DNA of 64,000 nucleotides from NCBI RefSeq assembly GCF_900104025.1, contig NZ_FNIQ01000006.1, forward strand, positions 310,001 to 374,000, written 5' to 3'. Positions 11,992-20,600 of the stretch are shown piece after piece. A program made the translations under genes and the position numbers. The stretch's first letter is position 1. Each line of letters opens with the position of its first letter. Source of the stretch: Geodermatophilus sp. DSM 45219 (GTDB taxonomy: Bacteria > Actinomycetota > Actinomycetes > Mycobacteriales > Geodermatophilaceae). The notes beneath the pieces are model-generated. The model did not search any database. It worked only from the letters and a program-made list of their open reading frames with translations, and was not told the origin of the DNA.

Positions 11992-12303
11992 GTGTTCAGC
12001 CTGATGGTCCAGATGGAGGTGCGGCGGGGCCGGCGGGACGAGTTCCTGGCCGGCATGTCCGCCAACGCGGAGGCGTCCGTCCGCGACGAGCCCGGCTGCC
12101 TGCGGTTCGACGTCTGCGCGGTCGAGGGCGACGAGCACCGCTTCGTCCTCTACGAGCTCTACACCGACGCGGACGCCTTCGCGGCGCACAAGGCCGCCCC
12201 GCACTTCGCGCGGTGGCGCGCGATCGCCGAGCAGGTCCTCGTCGGCCAGGTCAACACCCCCGGCGAGCTGCTGGTCACCCACACCTCCGAGGAGTCCGCA
12301 TGA
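11992..12303 (+). CDS. Antibiotic biosynthesis monooxygenase (ABM/YgiN-fold) family protein
   Basis: A 103-residue ferredoxin-like dimeric alpha/beta-barrel protein of the ABM family: FSLMVQMEVRRGRRDEFLAGM, RDEPGCLRFDV and FVLYELYTDADAFAAHKAAPHFARW are the signature segments. Members include quinol monooxygenases and small isomerase-like or unknown proteins in catabolic operons. GTG start with GGAGG six bases upstream. It is the first gene of a five-gene plus-strand run, overlapping the cupin gene by four bases. Its actual reaction here is unknown. Confidence 0.85.
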   Translation: MFSLMVQMEVRRGRRDEFLAGMSANAEASVRDEPGCLRFDVCAVEGDEHRFVLYELYTDADAFAAHKAAPHFARWRAIAEQVLVGQVNTPGELLVTHTSEESA

Positions 12304-12764
12304 GCACTGCACCCCAGCCCGTCCCGCCGTCGATGGTCCTGCGCCCGGAGGAGATCGAGCGCTTCGACCGCGGCAACGGCGTCGTCACCATCCCGTTCGT
12401 CGGGAAGTGGAACTGCGCGGAGAACGAGGTGACGACGGGGATGACCGTCTTCTCGCCCGGCACCGGGATCCCGCTGCACTCGCACAACGTCGAGGAGTCG
12501 GTCCTCGTCTACGAGGGGGAGGCGACCGCGGTCGTCGGCGACGACGAGTTCGACCTGGTCGCCGGCCAGGCCACCTGGGTGCCGGCGGGGATCCCGCACT
12601 GCTTCCGCAATCGCGGCGAGGGCACGATGACCATCTACTGGGTCTACGGCGGCCGCGACGTCACCCGCACCATCACCGCCACCGGCGAGACGTTCGAGCA
12701 CCTGTCCGAGAGCGACCGTGGCGCTGGGCTCGTCCGCCGGGGCACCGGCGCGAGCAGGGCATGA
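12300..12764 (+). CDS. Cupin-domain protein
   Basis: A 154-residue single-domain cupin. Motif 1 is seen as PGTGIPLHSHNVEESVLVYEGEATAVVGD, with metal-ligand histidines in HSHN and Glu in EES; motif 2 is GQATWVPAGIPHCFRN, with the third histidine. It is coupled to the preceding and following genes by ATGA overlaps. Small cupins of this kind act as isomerases, dioxygenases, decarboxylases or metabolite binders; none can be chosen from sequence. Position implies a step in the same pathway. Confidence 0.85.
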   Translation: MSTAPQPVPPSMVLRPEEIERFDRGNGVVTIPFVGKWNCAENEVTTGMTVFSPGTGIPLHSHNVEESVLVYEGEATAVVGDDEFDLVAGQATWVPAGIPHCFRNRGEGTMTIYWVYGGRDVTRTITATGETFEHLSESDRGAGLVRRGTGASRA

Positions 12765-14173
12765 GCGCCGTCGTCACCGTCAACCCGGCCACGGGGGAAC
12801 CGCTCGCCGAGTACCCCGCCTTCGCGGAGGGCGACGTCGCAGCTGCGCTCGACCGGGCGGCCGACGCCCAGGCCGGCTGGGCCGCCCTGCCGTTCACCGA
12901 GCGCGCCGCCGTCCTCCGCCGGGCGGCCGGGGTGCTGCGCGCCGAGGTCGGCGAGCTGGCCCTGCTGGTCACCCGCGAGATGGGCAAGCCGCTGACCGAG
13001 GCCCGTGCCGAGGTCGAGAAGTGTGCCACGGCGTGCGACCACTACGCCGAGCACGGGGAGGAGTTCCTCGCCGACGAGCCGGTGGACACCTCGGCGGACC
13101 GCAGCTGGATCGGCTACGAGCCGGTCGGCGTCGTGCTCGCCGTCATGCCCTGGAACTTCCCGCTCTGGCAGGTGCTCCGCTTCGCCGCCCCGGCGCTGAT
13201 GGCGGGCAACGCCGCCCTGCTCAAGCACTCGCCGAACACCACCGGCTGCGCGCTGGCCGTGCAGCGCGTGCTGGCCGACGCCGGCGCGCCGGACGGCCTG
13301 TTCACCGCGCTCGTGGTCGCCGAGCCGGACGTCCCCGCGGTGACCCGGCGGCTGATCGAGGACCCCCGTATCGGCGCGGTCACCCTCACCGGCAGCGAGC
13401 GCGCCGGCCGGGCCGTGGGTGCGGCAGCCGGCGGCGCCGTCAAGAAGTCCGTGCTCGAGCTGGGCGGCTCCGACCCGTTCGTCGTCCTCGCCGACGCCGA
13501 CCTGCCGCGCGTCGCCCACCTGGCCGCCCGGGGGCGCTTCCTCAACGCCGGGCAGAGCTGCATCTCCCCGAAGCGTCTCGTCGTCGACGCCTCGGTCGAC
13601 GAGGAGTTCACCCGGCTCCTGGTCGCCGAGGTGGAGTCGCTGACCGTCGGCGACCCCGAGGCGCCGGGGACCGACGTCGGGCCGATGGCCCGCGCGGACC
13701 TCCTGGACGGCGTGCACCGGCAGGTCGAGGCCTCGGTCGCGCAGGGGGCCCGGTTGCTGACCGGGGGACGACGGCTCGAGGGCAGGGGCAACTTCTACGC
13801 GCCCACCGTCCTGACCGACGTGGCGCCGGGTCAGGTCGCCTACGACGAGGAGCTCTTCGGCCCGGTGGCCACGGTGATCGTGGCCGACGGGGACGACGAC
13901 GCGGTGCGCATCGCCAACGACACCCGCTTCGGCCTGGGCGCCAGCGTGTGGACCACCGACCCCGAGCGCGGGATCGCCGTGGCCCGGCGGATCCGCTCGG
14001 GCGCCGTCTTCGTCAACGCCGTCGTCGCCTCCGACGTCCGGATGCCCTTCGGCGGCACCCGCGCCAGCGGCTACGGGCGGGAGCTGGCCGCGGCCGGCAT
14101 CCGCGAGTTCGTCAACGTCCGCACCTGGTGGGTCCAGGACCGGCCCGCCGTCACCGCTCCCGCGTCCGAATAG
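12761..14173 (+). CDS. NAD(P)-dependent aldehyde dehydrogenase, succinate-semialdehyde type
   Basis: A 470-residue class-3-like ALDH. Visible are the cofactor region PWNFPLWQVLRFAAPAL, the glycine motif TGSERAGRAVG, general-base Glu233 (LELGGSDPF) and nucleophile Cys267 (NAGQSCISPKR). The closest family resemblance is to GabD/Sad-type semialdehyde dehydrogenases. The start overlaps the cupin stop (ATGA), and the stop codon is part of the ribosome site (TAGGAG) of the next gene. It probably oxidises an aldehyde or semialdehyde acid to the dicarboxylate level in this pathway. Confidence 0.9.
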   Translation: MSAVVTVNPATGEPLAEYPAFAEGDVAAALDRAADAQAGWAALPFTERAAVLRRAAGVLRAEVGELALLVTREMGKPLTEARAEVEKCATACDHYAEHGEEFLADEPVDTSADRSWIGYEPVGVVLAVMPWNFPLWQVLRFAAPALMAGNAALLKHSPNTTGCALAVQRVLADAGAPDGLFTALVVAEPDVPAVTRRLIEDPRIGAVTLTGSERAGRAVGAAAGGAVKKSVLELGGSDPFVVLADADLPRVAHLAARGRFLNAGQSCISPKRLVVDASVDEEFTRLLVAEVESLTVGDPEAPGTDVGPMARADLLDGVHRQVEASVAQGARLLTGGRRLEGRGNFYAPTVLTDVAPGQVAYDEELFGPVATVIVADGDDDAVRIANDTRFGLGASVWTTDPERGIAVARRIRSGAVFVNAVVASDVRMPFGGTRASGYGRELAAAGIREFVNVRTWWVQDRPAVTAPASE

Positions 14174-14181
14174 GAGTTCCC

Positions 14182-15270
14182 GTGTCCACGAACCGCCCCT
14201 ACCGCCTCGGCGTGATGCTCGGTGACGGCATCGGTCCCGAGATCGTCCCCGCCTCCGTGCGCGTGGTCGACGCGGCGCTCGCCGCCGCCGGCGCCGAGCC
14301 GGTCGAGTGGCAGGAGCTGCCGCTCGGCGCCTCGGCGATCGACGAGCACGGCAGCGCCATCCCTGCGGCCACCCTGGAGGCGCTCGCCGGGCTGGACGGC
14401 TGGCTGCTCGGACCGCACGACAGCGCGGCCTACCCCGAGCCCTTCCGGTCGCAGCTGAACCCGAGCGGGGCCATCCGCAAGCACTTCGACCTGTACGCGA
14501 ACATCCGGCCGGCCCGCGGGTTCGAGGGAGGCGAGGCGATCGCCCCGGACACCGACCTCGTCATCGTCCGCGAGAACACCGAGGGCTTCTACGCCGACCG
14601 CAACACGTTCGCCGGCACGGGGGAGTTCATGCCGACCGCGGACGTGGCGATCTGCCACGGTGTCTTCACCCGGCCGGCGGTCGAGCGGATCGCCCGGACG
14701 GCGTTCGAGCTGGCCCGGCGCCGGCGGAACAGGGTGACCATCGTGCACAAGGCCAACGTGCTGCAGCTGAGCTCGGGGCTGTTCAAGCGCGTCTGCCTCG
14801 AGATCGCCGAGGGCTACCCCGATGTCGCGGTGGACGACGTCCACATCGACGCGATGACGGTGCACCTGCTGCGCCGGGCGGGTGCCTTCGACGTCGTCGT
14901 CGCCGAGAACATGTTCGGTGACATCCTCTCCGACATGGCGGGCGAGCTCGCCGGATCACTGGGCATCGCGCCGTCCGTCAACGCCTCGGACGACCGCTGC
15001 ATGGCGCAGGCCTCGCACGGCTCCGCGCCCGACATCGCGGGCAAGGGGCTGGCCAACCCGACCGCGATGATCCTGTCGGCGGGGATGCTGCTCGACTGGC
15101 TGGGCACGCGGCACGGCGACGAGCGCGCTGCCGACGCCGCCGTCCGCGTCGAGGACGGCGTGCGGGCGGCCGTGCGCGCCGGCGTGAGCACCCGCGACCT
15201 CGGCGGCACGGCGTCCACCGACGAGTTCGCCGCCGCCGTGGTCGAGCGCGTCACCGCGGGCAGGTCATAG
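14182..15270 (+). CDS. Isocitrate/isopropylmalate-family dehydrogenase (tartrate/D-malate-like)
   Basis: A 362-residue beta-decarboxylating dehydrogenase. Signature elements are GDGIGPEIVPASVRVVDAAL, the substrate arginines and RENTEGFYADRN, the active-site HKANVLQ (Lys) and the metal-binding aspartates in ENMFGDILSDMAGELAGSLG. The segment LGPHDSAAYPEP replaces the usual LGAVG phosphate-binding region. With its length, this points to neither LeuB nor Icd proper but to the tartrate/malate/homoisocitrate-like branch. These enzymes oxidise a 2-hydroxyacid and decarboxylate it to an oxoacid, fitting the organic-acid theme of the operon. GTG start with TAGGAG five bases upstream. Confidence 0.87.
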   Translation: MSTNRPYRLGVMLGDGIGPEIVPASVRVVDAALAAAGAEPVEWQELPLGASAIDEHGSAIPAATLEALAGLDGWLLGPHDSAAYPEPFRSQLNPSGAIRKHFDLYANIRPARGFEGGEAIAPDTDLVIVRENTEGFYADRNTFAGTGEFMPTADVAICHGVFTRPAVERIARTAFELARRRRNRVTIVHKANVLQLSSGLFKRVCLEIAEGYPDVAVDDVHIDAMTVHLLRRAGAFDVVVAENMFGDILSDMAGELAGSLGIAPSVNASDDRCMAQASHGSAPDIAGKGLANPTAMILSAGMLLDWLGTRHGDERAADAAVRVEDGVRAAVRAGVSTRDLGGTASTDEFAAAVVERVTAGRS

Positions 15271-15279
15271 CCTCCCGCC

Positions 15280-15771
15280 ATGACCGACCAGCAGGTCCCC
15301 GCGACCACCGACCTCTGCGACGAGCACCCGGAGGCGCAGGTGTGCGAGCCGGTGTTCCAGTCCTTCGGCGGCCGCGCCGCGTTCAGCGGGCCGATCACCA
15401 CGCTGAAGGTGTTCGAGGACAACACCCTGGTCAAGCAGGCGGTCGAGGGGCCCGGGGAGGGCCGGGTGCTGGTGGTCGACGGCGGGGGGTCGAGGCGCTG
15501 CGGGCTGGTCGGCGGCAACCTGGCGGTCTCCGCGGCGACCAACGGCTGGGCCGGGCTGGTCGTGTACGGCTGCATCCGGGACGCCGACGAGCTGGCCGGG
15601 CAGCCGATCGGGGTCCGCGCGCTGGCGGCCTTCCCGCGGAAGAGCGAGCGCGGGCTGCACTCCGGCCAGGTGGGCCGGCCGGTCGTCTTCGCCGGGGTGG
15701 TCTTCCGCGAGGGGGAGTGGCTCTGCGCGGACAGCGACGGCGTCGTCGTCCTGCCGGCCGCGCCGGCCTGA
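15280..15771 (+). CDS. rraA: RraA-family protein (RNase E regulator-like / oxaloacetate decarboxylase-HMG aldolase fold)
   Basis: A 163-residue protein closely following the RraA pattern: [23 protein letters not shown], the conserved [20 protein letters not shown], and [16 protein letters not shown]. Enterobacterial RraA inhibits RNase E, while relatives with the G-x20-R-D motif are divalent-metal aldolases or oxaloacetate decarboxylases. The G...RD motif (GCIRD) is intact here. It starts nine bases after the dehydrogenase gene and may be the last gene of the catabolic operon, splitting or decarboxylating an oxoacid. A housekeeping role is equally possible, because no strong ribosome site links it to the preceding gene. 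Confidence 0.85.
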   Translation: MTDQQVPATTDLCDEHPEAQVCEPVFQSFGGRAAFSGPITTLKVFEDNTLVKQAVEGPGEGRVLVVDGGGSRRCGLVGGNLAVSAATNGWAGLVVYGCIRDADELAGQPIGVRALAAFPRKSERGLHSGQVGRPVVFAGVVFREGEWLCADSDGVVVLPAAPA

Positions 15772-15775
15772 CCGG

Positions 15776-16003
15776 TCAGCGCCGGCGCAGCACCCGCGCG
15801 AGCCGGTGCCCGCGGCCGGAGACCAGCTCGGCCGGCGTGACCGGGTCGGGGACCTCGGCCAGCGCGGCGTGCCGCTCGCGCAGCCGGGTGCGCACCTCCT
15901 CGGGGGTGTGCGCCCGGCGCTGCCGCTCGCCGCGGGCCAGCACCGCCCCGGTCGCCGCGACGCCGGCGAGACCGGCCAGCCCGAGCAGCTTCCACAGACG
16001 CAC
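15776..16003 (-). CDS. Small membrane-anchored hypothetical protein
   Basis: A 75-residue basic protein with one N-terminal hydrophobic segment (LWKLLGLAGLAGVAATGAVLA) and a charged C-terminal half rich in Arg and Glu (HTPEEVRTRLRERHAAL). It ends four bases after the convergent rraA gene and is divergent from the next gene by 17 bp. No family is recognised. Codon usage and the coherent membrane/charged pattern support a real gene. Confidence 0.55.
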   Translation of the reverse strand: MRLWKLLGLAGLAGVAATGAVLARGERQRRAHTPEEVRTRLRERHAALAEVPDPVTPAELVSGRGHRLARVLRRR

Positions 16004-16020
16004 GGCCCTAACGTAGCGCC

Positions 16021-16659
16021 GTGCCCGAGCTGACCCTGGACGCCGCGGTCGACCTCACCCGCACCGGCGACGTGTGGGTCTTCCGCGGCGCCTCGGTGGC
16101 CGACCGGGCGATCCAGACGCTCACCAACGCCCCGGTCAACCACGTGGGCATGGCCGTCGTCCTGGAGGACCTGCCGCCGCTGCTCTGGCACGCCGAGCTC
16201 GGCCGCTCGCTGCCCGACGTGTGGACCGGGCAGCACCAGCGCGGCGTCCAGCTGCACGACCTCGCCGACGCCGTCCGCACCTGGCGGCACCGCTACGGGC
16301 AGCGCGCGTGGCTGCGCCAGCTGGTCGGCCCGGCCGACGACGGCGGGGTGACCCGCGAGATGGAGGACGCCGTCCTGCGCACGATCGCCCGCCTGGACGG
16401 CCGCCCGTTCCCGACCACCCCGGGGCTGGCGCGCGGCTGGCTCACCGGCCGGCTGCGCCGGGGGACGTCGGCGGAGACGGTGTACTGCGCCGAGCTGGTG
16501 GCCACCACCTACACCGCGATGGGGCTGCTCGACGGCCGGCGCCCGCGCAACGCCTACGACCCGGGCAGCTTCTGGTCCGGCGACGACCTGCGGCTGCTGC
16601 GGGGCGCGACGCTGGGCCCGGAGATCCCGGTCGAGGTGCCGGCTCAGCGCACCCGGTAG
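16021..16659 (+). CDS. Permuted papain-fold cysteine hydrolase (YiiX/YebB-like, NlpC/P60 clan)
   Basis: A 212-residue protein. His41 in APVNHVGMAV precedes Cys156 in VYCAELVATTYTAMG, so the catalytic His comes before the Cys. That order is the hallmark of circularly permuted NlpC/P60 proteins, which hydrolyse amide bonds in cell-wall peptides or lipid substrates. GDVWVFRGASVADRAIQTLTN is the typical N-terminal strand-helix. No signal peptide is seen, so it is probably cytoplasmic. Its 3-prime end overlaps the convergent reductase gene by 16 bases. Substrate unknown. Confidence 0.75.
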   Translation: MPELTLDAAVDLTRTGDVWVFRGASVADRAIQTLTNAPVNHVGMAVVLEDLPPLLWHAELGRSLPDVWTGQHQRGVQLHDLADAVRTWRHRYGQRAWLRQLVGPADDGGVTREMEDAVLRTIARLDGRPFPTTPGLARGWLTGRLRRGTSAETVYCAELVATTYTAMGLLDGRRPRNAYDPGSFWSGDDLRLLRGATLGPEIPVEVPAQRTR

Positions 16660-17195
16660 GTCGTCTGCACCATCCCGGCGGCGTACGTCTGCGTCCGCAC
16701 GTGCTCGAGCAGCACGTCGGCCGGCAGCGGCCCGAACGGCGTGTGCCCCTCGCCGATGAGCACCGGCACCCGGGAGAGGGTGAGGTCCCCGATCAGCCCG
16801 GCGGCGAGGAAGGTGTGCACCAGCCGGCCGCCGTCGACGTAGACCCGCCGGTACCCGGCGGCGGTGAGCGCGGCGACCGCCTCGTCGAACGAGCGGTGCA
16901 CGGTGATCCGGTCGTCGGCGCCGGGCTCGAGCGTGGTGCTGACGACGTGCACCGGCTTCCCCTGGTACGGCCACTCGGCCAGCGGCGCGATCACCCCGTA
17001 GGTGCTGCGGCCCATGACCAGCGCGTCGATGCCGCTGACGAACTCGGCGAAGCCGAAGTCACCGCCCGCCCCGTCGTCGGGCGGGCCGCCGGCCTCGTCG
17101 CCGCCGGTGAGCCAGCCGAGGTCGCCGTCGGGCCGGGCGATGAACCCGTCGACGCTCATGCCGAGGAAGACCGATCCGGTGAAGGGCGCGTCCAT
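16644..17195 (-). CDS. Dihydrofolate reductase-like (RibD C-terminal) family protein
   Basis: A 183-residue stand-alone RibD_C-fold protein: FLGMSVDGFIARPDGDLGWL at the N-terminus, ALVMGRSTYGVI and VYVDGGRLVHTFLAAGLIGDLTLSRVPVLIG toward the C-terminus. This family binds NADPH; most members are uncharacterised reductases annotated YwjB/YyaP-like. The start is the ATG that opens the SVDGF-containing strand. The gene is convergent with the preceding hydrolase and is not in an operon. Confidence 0.85.
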   Translation of the reverse strand: MDAPFTGSVFLGMSVDGFIARPDGDLGWLTGGDEAGGPPDDGAGGDFGFAEFVSGIDALVMGRSTYGVIAPLAEWPYQGKPVHVVSTTLEPGADDRITVHRSFDEAVAALTAAGYRRVYVDGGRLVHTFLAAGLIGDLTLSRVPVLIGEGHTPFGPLPADVLLEHVRTQTYAAGMVQTTYRVR

Positions 17196-17343
17196 GGCGG
17201 TCAGGCTGCCCGACGCGGCTGTCGGACGGGGCCGTTCGACCGCGGCGACCGCCCGGAACTGTCGCCACCCTGGAGTAGGCAGGGCATGCACGACCTCCCC
17301 GACGCGTTGCACCGGACGCGGGGGACCCGCCCAGGAGGGCACC

Positions 17344-17646
17344 ATGTTCGAGGCCACGCAGCACCAGCACTGGGGCCGGCCGGACATCGCCGCCGACCTC
17401 CTCGCCGTCGCCCTCACCCGGGGCGCCGCCCCACCCCGGGAGATCCGCATCCGTCCCGAGCTCTACGCCCGGATGGTCGCCGGGATGGGGCCCGACGAGC
17501 GCGCCGCCGTCGTCGACCGCCGCCTCCTCGGGCCGCCGCCGGGCGTGCCGGTCGTGGTCGACCCCGCGCTGCCGGAGTTCCCGGGCTTCGAGGTCGTCCG
17601 CGCCCGGCCGGGAGCAGCGGCCGGGACGCACGCCGCCGCCGCGTAG
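17344..17646 (+). CDS. Hypothetical protein, 100 residues
   Basis: Begins MFEATQHQHWGRPDIAADLL with an excellent ribosome site (AGGAGGG, four bases before ATG). The body is a mixed helical sequence with an Ala-rich tail and no membrane segment. No family recognised. It ends four bases from the end of cydDC on the other strand. The strong ribosome site is the main support. Confidence 0.6.
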   Translation: MFEATQHQHWGRPDIAADLLAVALTRGAAPPREIRIRPELYARMVAGMGPDERAAVVDRRLLGPPPGVPVVVDPALPEFPGFEVVRARPGAAAGTHAAAA

Positions 17647-17650
17647 CCGC

Positions 17651-20600
17651 TCAGCCGACCGGCACCACCTCCGCGGCACCCAGCCGGACGACCGTGTCGC
17701 CGGCCTGCTCGACGCTGTCGTCGTGCGTCACGCAGACGACCACCCGGCCGGCGAGCGCGGTGCGCAGGTCGCGCAGCAGCGCGGCGGCGGTCGGCGGGTC
17801 CAGGTGCGCGGTCGGCTCGTCGAGCAGCACGACGTCCCGGTCTGCCAGCAGCGCCCGGGCCGCGGCCAGCCGACGCCGCTCGCCGCCGGACAGCGCGGTC
17901 CCGCCCGCGCCGACCGGGGTGTCCAGCCCGTCGGGGAGGGACACCAGCAGGCCGGCGAGGCCGGTGGCGTCGAGGGCCGCGCGCATCCGGACCTCGCCGT
18001 CCGGCCCGGCCAGCTCGCCGCGCGGCGCGGCCAGGGCCAGGTTGGCGCGGATCGTCGAGGCGAACACGTGCGCCTCCTGCGGCAGCCAGGCCAGCCGTGA
18101 GCGGACAGCGTCCCCGGTCAGCCGCGCGGTCGGGACGCCACCCAGCGCGTAGCCGCCGGAGCGGGGCCGCAGCGCCGCCAGCAGCACCGCGAGGAACGTC
18201 GACTTGCCCGCGCCCGAGGGCCCGCGCACGACCAGCCAGCCGCCGTCCGCCGCGGCCCGCGTGGTGAGCCCGCGCAGCACGTCCGGACCGCCGGGCCAGC
18301 CGGCGACCAGGCCGTCGGTGGCCAGCTCGCGCACCGGGACGGGCGCCGGCAGCGGGTCCGCGGGGTCGGCCGGCACCGGCGCGGTGAGGACGGCGTCGAG
18401 GCGGTCGCGGGCGTCGGCCAGGGTGCCCCGGCGCTGCAGGGCGGTCACCAGCCCGGCCAGCGGCTCGGCCAGCGCGAGCGGGGCCAGGGCGAGCACCGCG
18501 ATCGCGGGGCCGTCGACCCCGGCCGCGGCCCCGGCCGTCGCCGCGGCGACCGCGGCCAGCCCGGTGCCGAGCACGACCACCCCGGTGCCCAGCGCGCCGG
18601 CGCGGGTGCGGGCGCGGTCGGCCGCCGTCCGGTCCGCGGCGACCGCGGCCAGGTCGGCCGCCGTCCGCCCGGCCAGGCCGTGCGCCCGCAGGTCCGCCGC
18701 GCCCTCGAGCGCGGTGGTGGTGTCGCGCAGCGCGGCGATCCGCAGGGCCGCCTCGGCGCGGGCGGCGCCGGCATCGACCCGGCGGTGCGCGACGAGGACC
18801 AGCGCCACGCTGGCCAGCAGCACCAGCGCCGCGGCCCCCGCGGCGGCGGGGGAGACCAGTGCCAGCGCGCCGACGGTCGCCGCGGTCACCGTGCCCGCGA
18901 CCAGGGCCGGGGGGACGACGCGCACCGAGAGGTCCTGCACCAGGCCGACGTCGCCGACCACGCGGGCCAGGGCCGAGCCCGGCGTCCGGTCGGCTGCGGG
19001 ACCCTGCGCGGCCAGCGCCCGCCAGACCCGCACCCGCAGGTCGGCGGCCAGCCGGAGCGCCGCGTCGTGCGCGGTCATCCGCTCCACCCAGCGCAGCCCG
19101 GCGCGGCCCAGCCCGAACGCCCGCACGCCGACGATCGCGACCAGCAGGGTCAGCACCGGCGGCATCTCCGCGGCCCGCACGATGAGCCAGCCCGACACGG
19201 CGGTCAGCGCGACCCCCGCGCCGGCCGACGCCGTGCCGGCGAGCACCGCCCACACCAGCGCCCGCCGCGGCCAGCGCAGCCCGTTCGCCGGCGAGGCGCT
19301 GGACCCGGTGGTAGGCGCGTCGAGCCCTGCGAACTCGTGGTGATGAGCGGCTGATGGCCACGAGTTCGCAGGTCTCGCCGCGGGGAGAGGGGACGCGGCA
19401 GGGGAGTAGAGGTCCACCGTGCGGTCGGCGAGCGCGGCCAGGCCGGCGTCGTGGGTGACCAGCAGGACGCTCACCGTGCCCCGCAGCCCGGCCAGCACCG
19501 CGGCCACGGTCGCGGCGGCGTCGTCGTCCAGGTGCGCGGTCGGCTCGTCGAGCAGCAGCAGCCGGGCGCCGCGGCGGACCCGCACCAGCGCGCGGGCCAG
19601 CGCCACCCGCTGCAGCTCGCCGGGGGACAGGGTGGTGCAGGCGCGCCCGGCCAGCGTCGTGGCGCCGACCCGGGCCAGTGCCTCGACGACGTAGGCCTCG
19701 CCGACCAGCTCGTCCACCACGTCTCGACTCCCACCCCGCCCCGAGCCCGCGTGCCGGCGCAGCTCGTCGGCGACGGTCGCGCCGGTGGTGCGCGGGTGCT
19801 GCGGCACGTACGCGACCCCGCCGGCCGGGACGCCGGTCACGGTGCCCTCGACGGTCGCCGCCGGGTCGGTCAGCCCGGCGAGGACGGCCAGCAGCGTCGA
19901 CTTGCCCGAGCCGCTGGCCCCCCGGACGGCGACCAGCTCACCCGGCCGCACGGCCAGGTCGACCCGCGGCAGCGCGGCGACCGCCCGGCCGGGGAAGCGC
20001 ACGGTGAGCCCGCGGACGGCGACGTCGGCGCCGCGCGGGTCGTCGTCGTCCTGCGGGGGAGCCGGGACGGCGACCGGGACGGCCAGCACGGCGCGGGCCT
20101 CGGCGGCGGCCAGCGCGGCGTCCTCGCCGGCGTGGTGGGCCGCCCCCAGCGCGCGCAGCGGGGTGAACGCCTCCGGCGCCAGCAGCAGCGCGGTGAGGCC
20201 GACCGCCAGCTCGAGGTCACCGTGGACCAGCCGCAGGCCCACGGTCACCGCGACCAGCGCGACCGACAAGGTGGCGAGCAGCTCCAGCACGAGGGCGGAG
20301 AGGAAGGCCAGCCGCAGGGTCGACAGCGTGCGGCGACGCGAGGCCTCGCCCAGCTCGGCGAGCGCGGCGGCCTGCTCCGCGGCCCGGCCCAGCCCGACCA
20401 GCACCGGCAGCCCGCGCACCAGCTCGGCGACGTGCGCGGCGATCCGGTCCAGCGCGCGGGCGGCGGCGGTCGTGCCGTCCCGGGTGGTCAGCCCGACCAG
20501 CACCATGAACACCGGCACCAGCGGCAGGGTGACCGCGACCAGGACGGCCGAGAGCAGGTCGGTCCAGGCCAGCACGACGAGCAGCACCGGCGGCACGACC

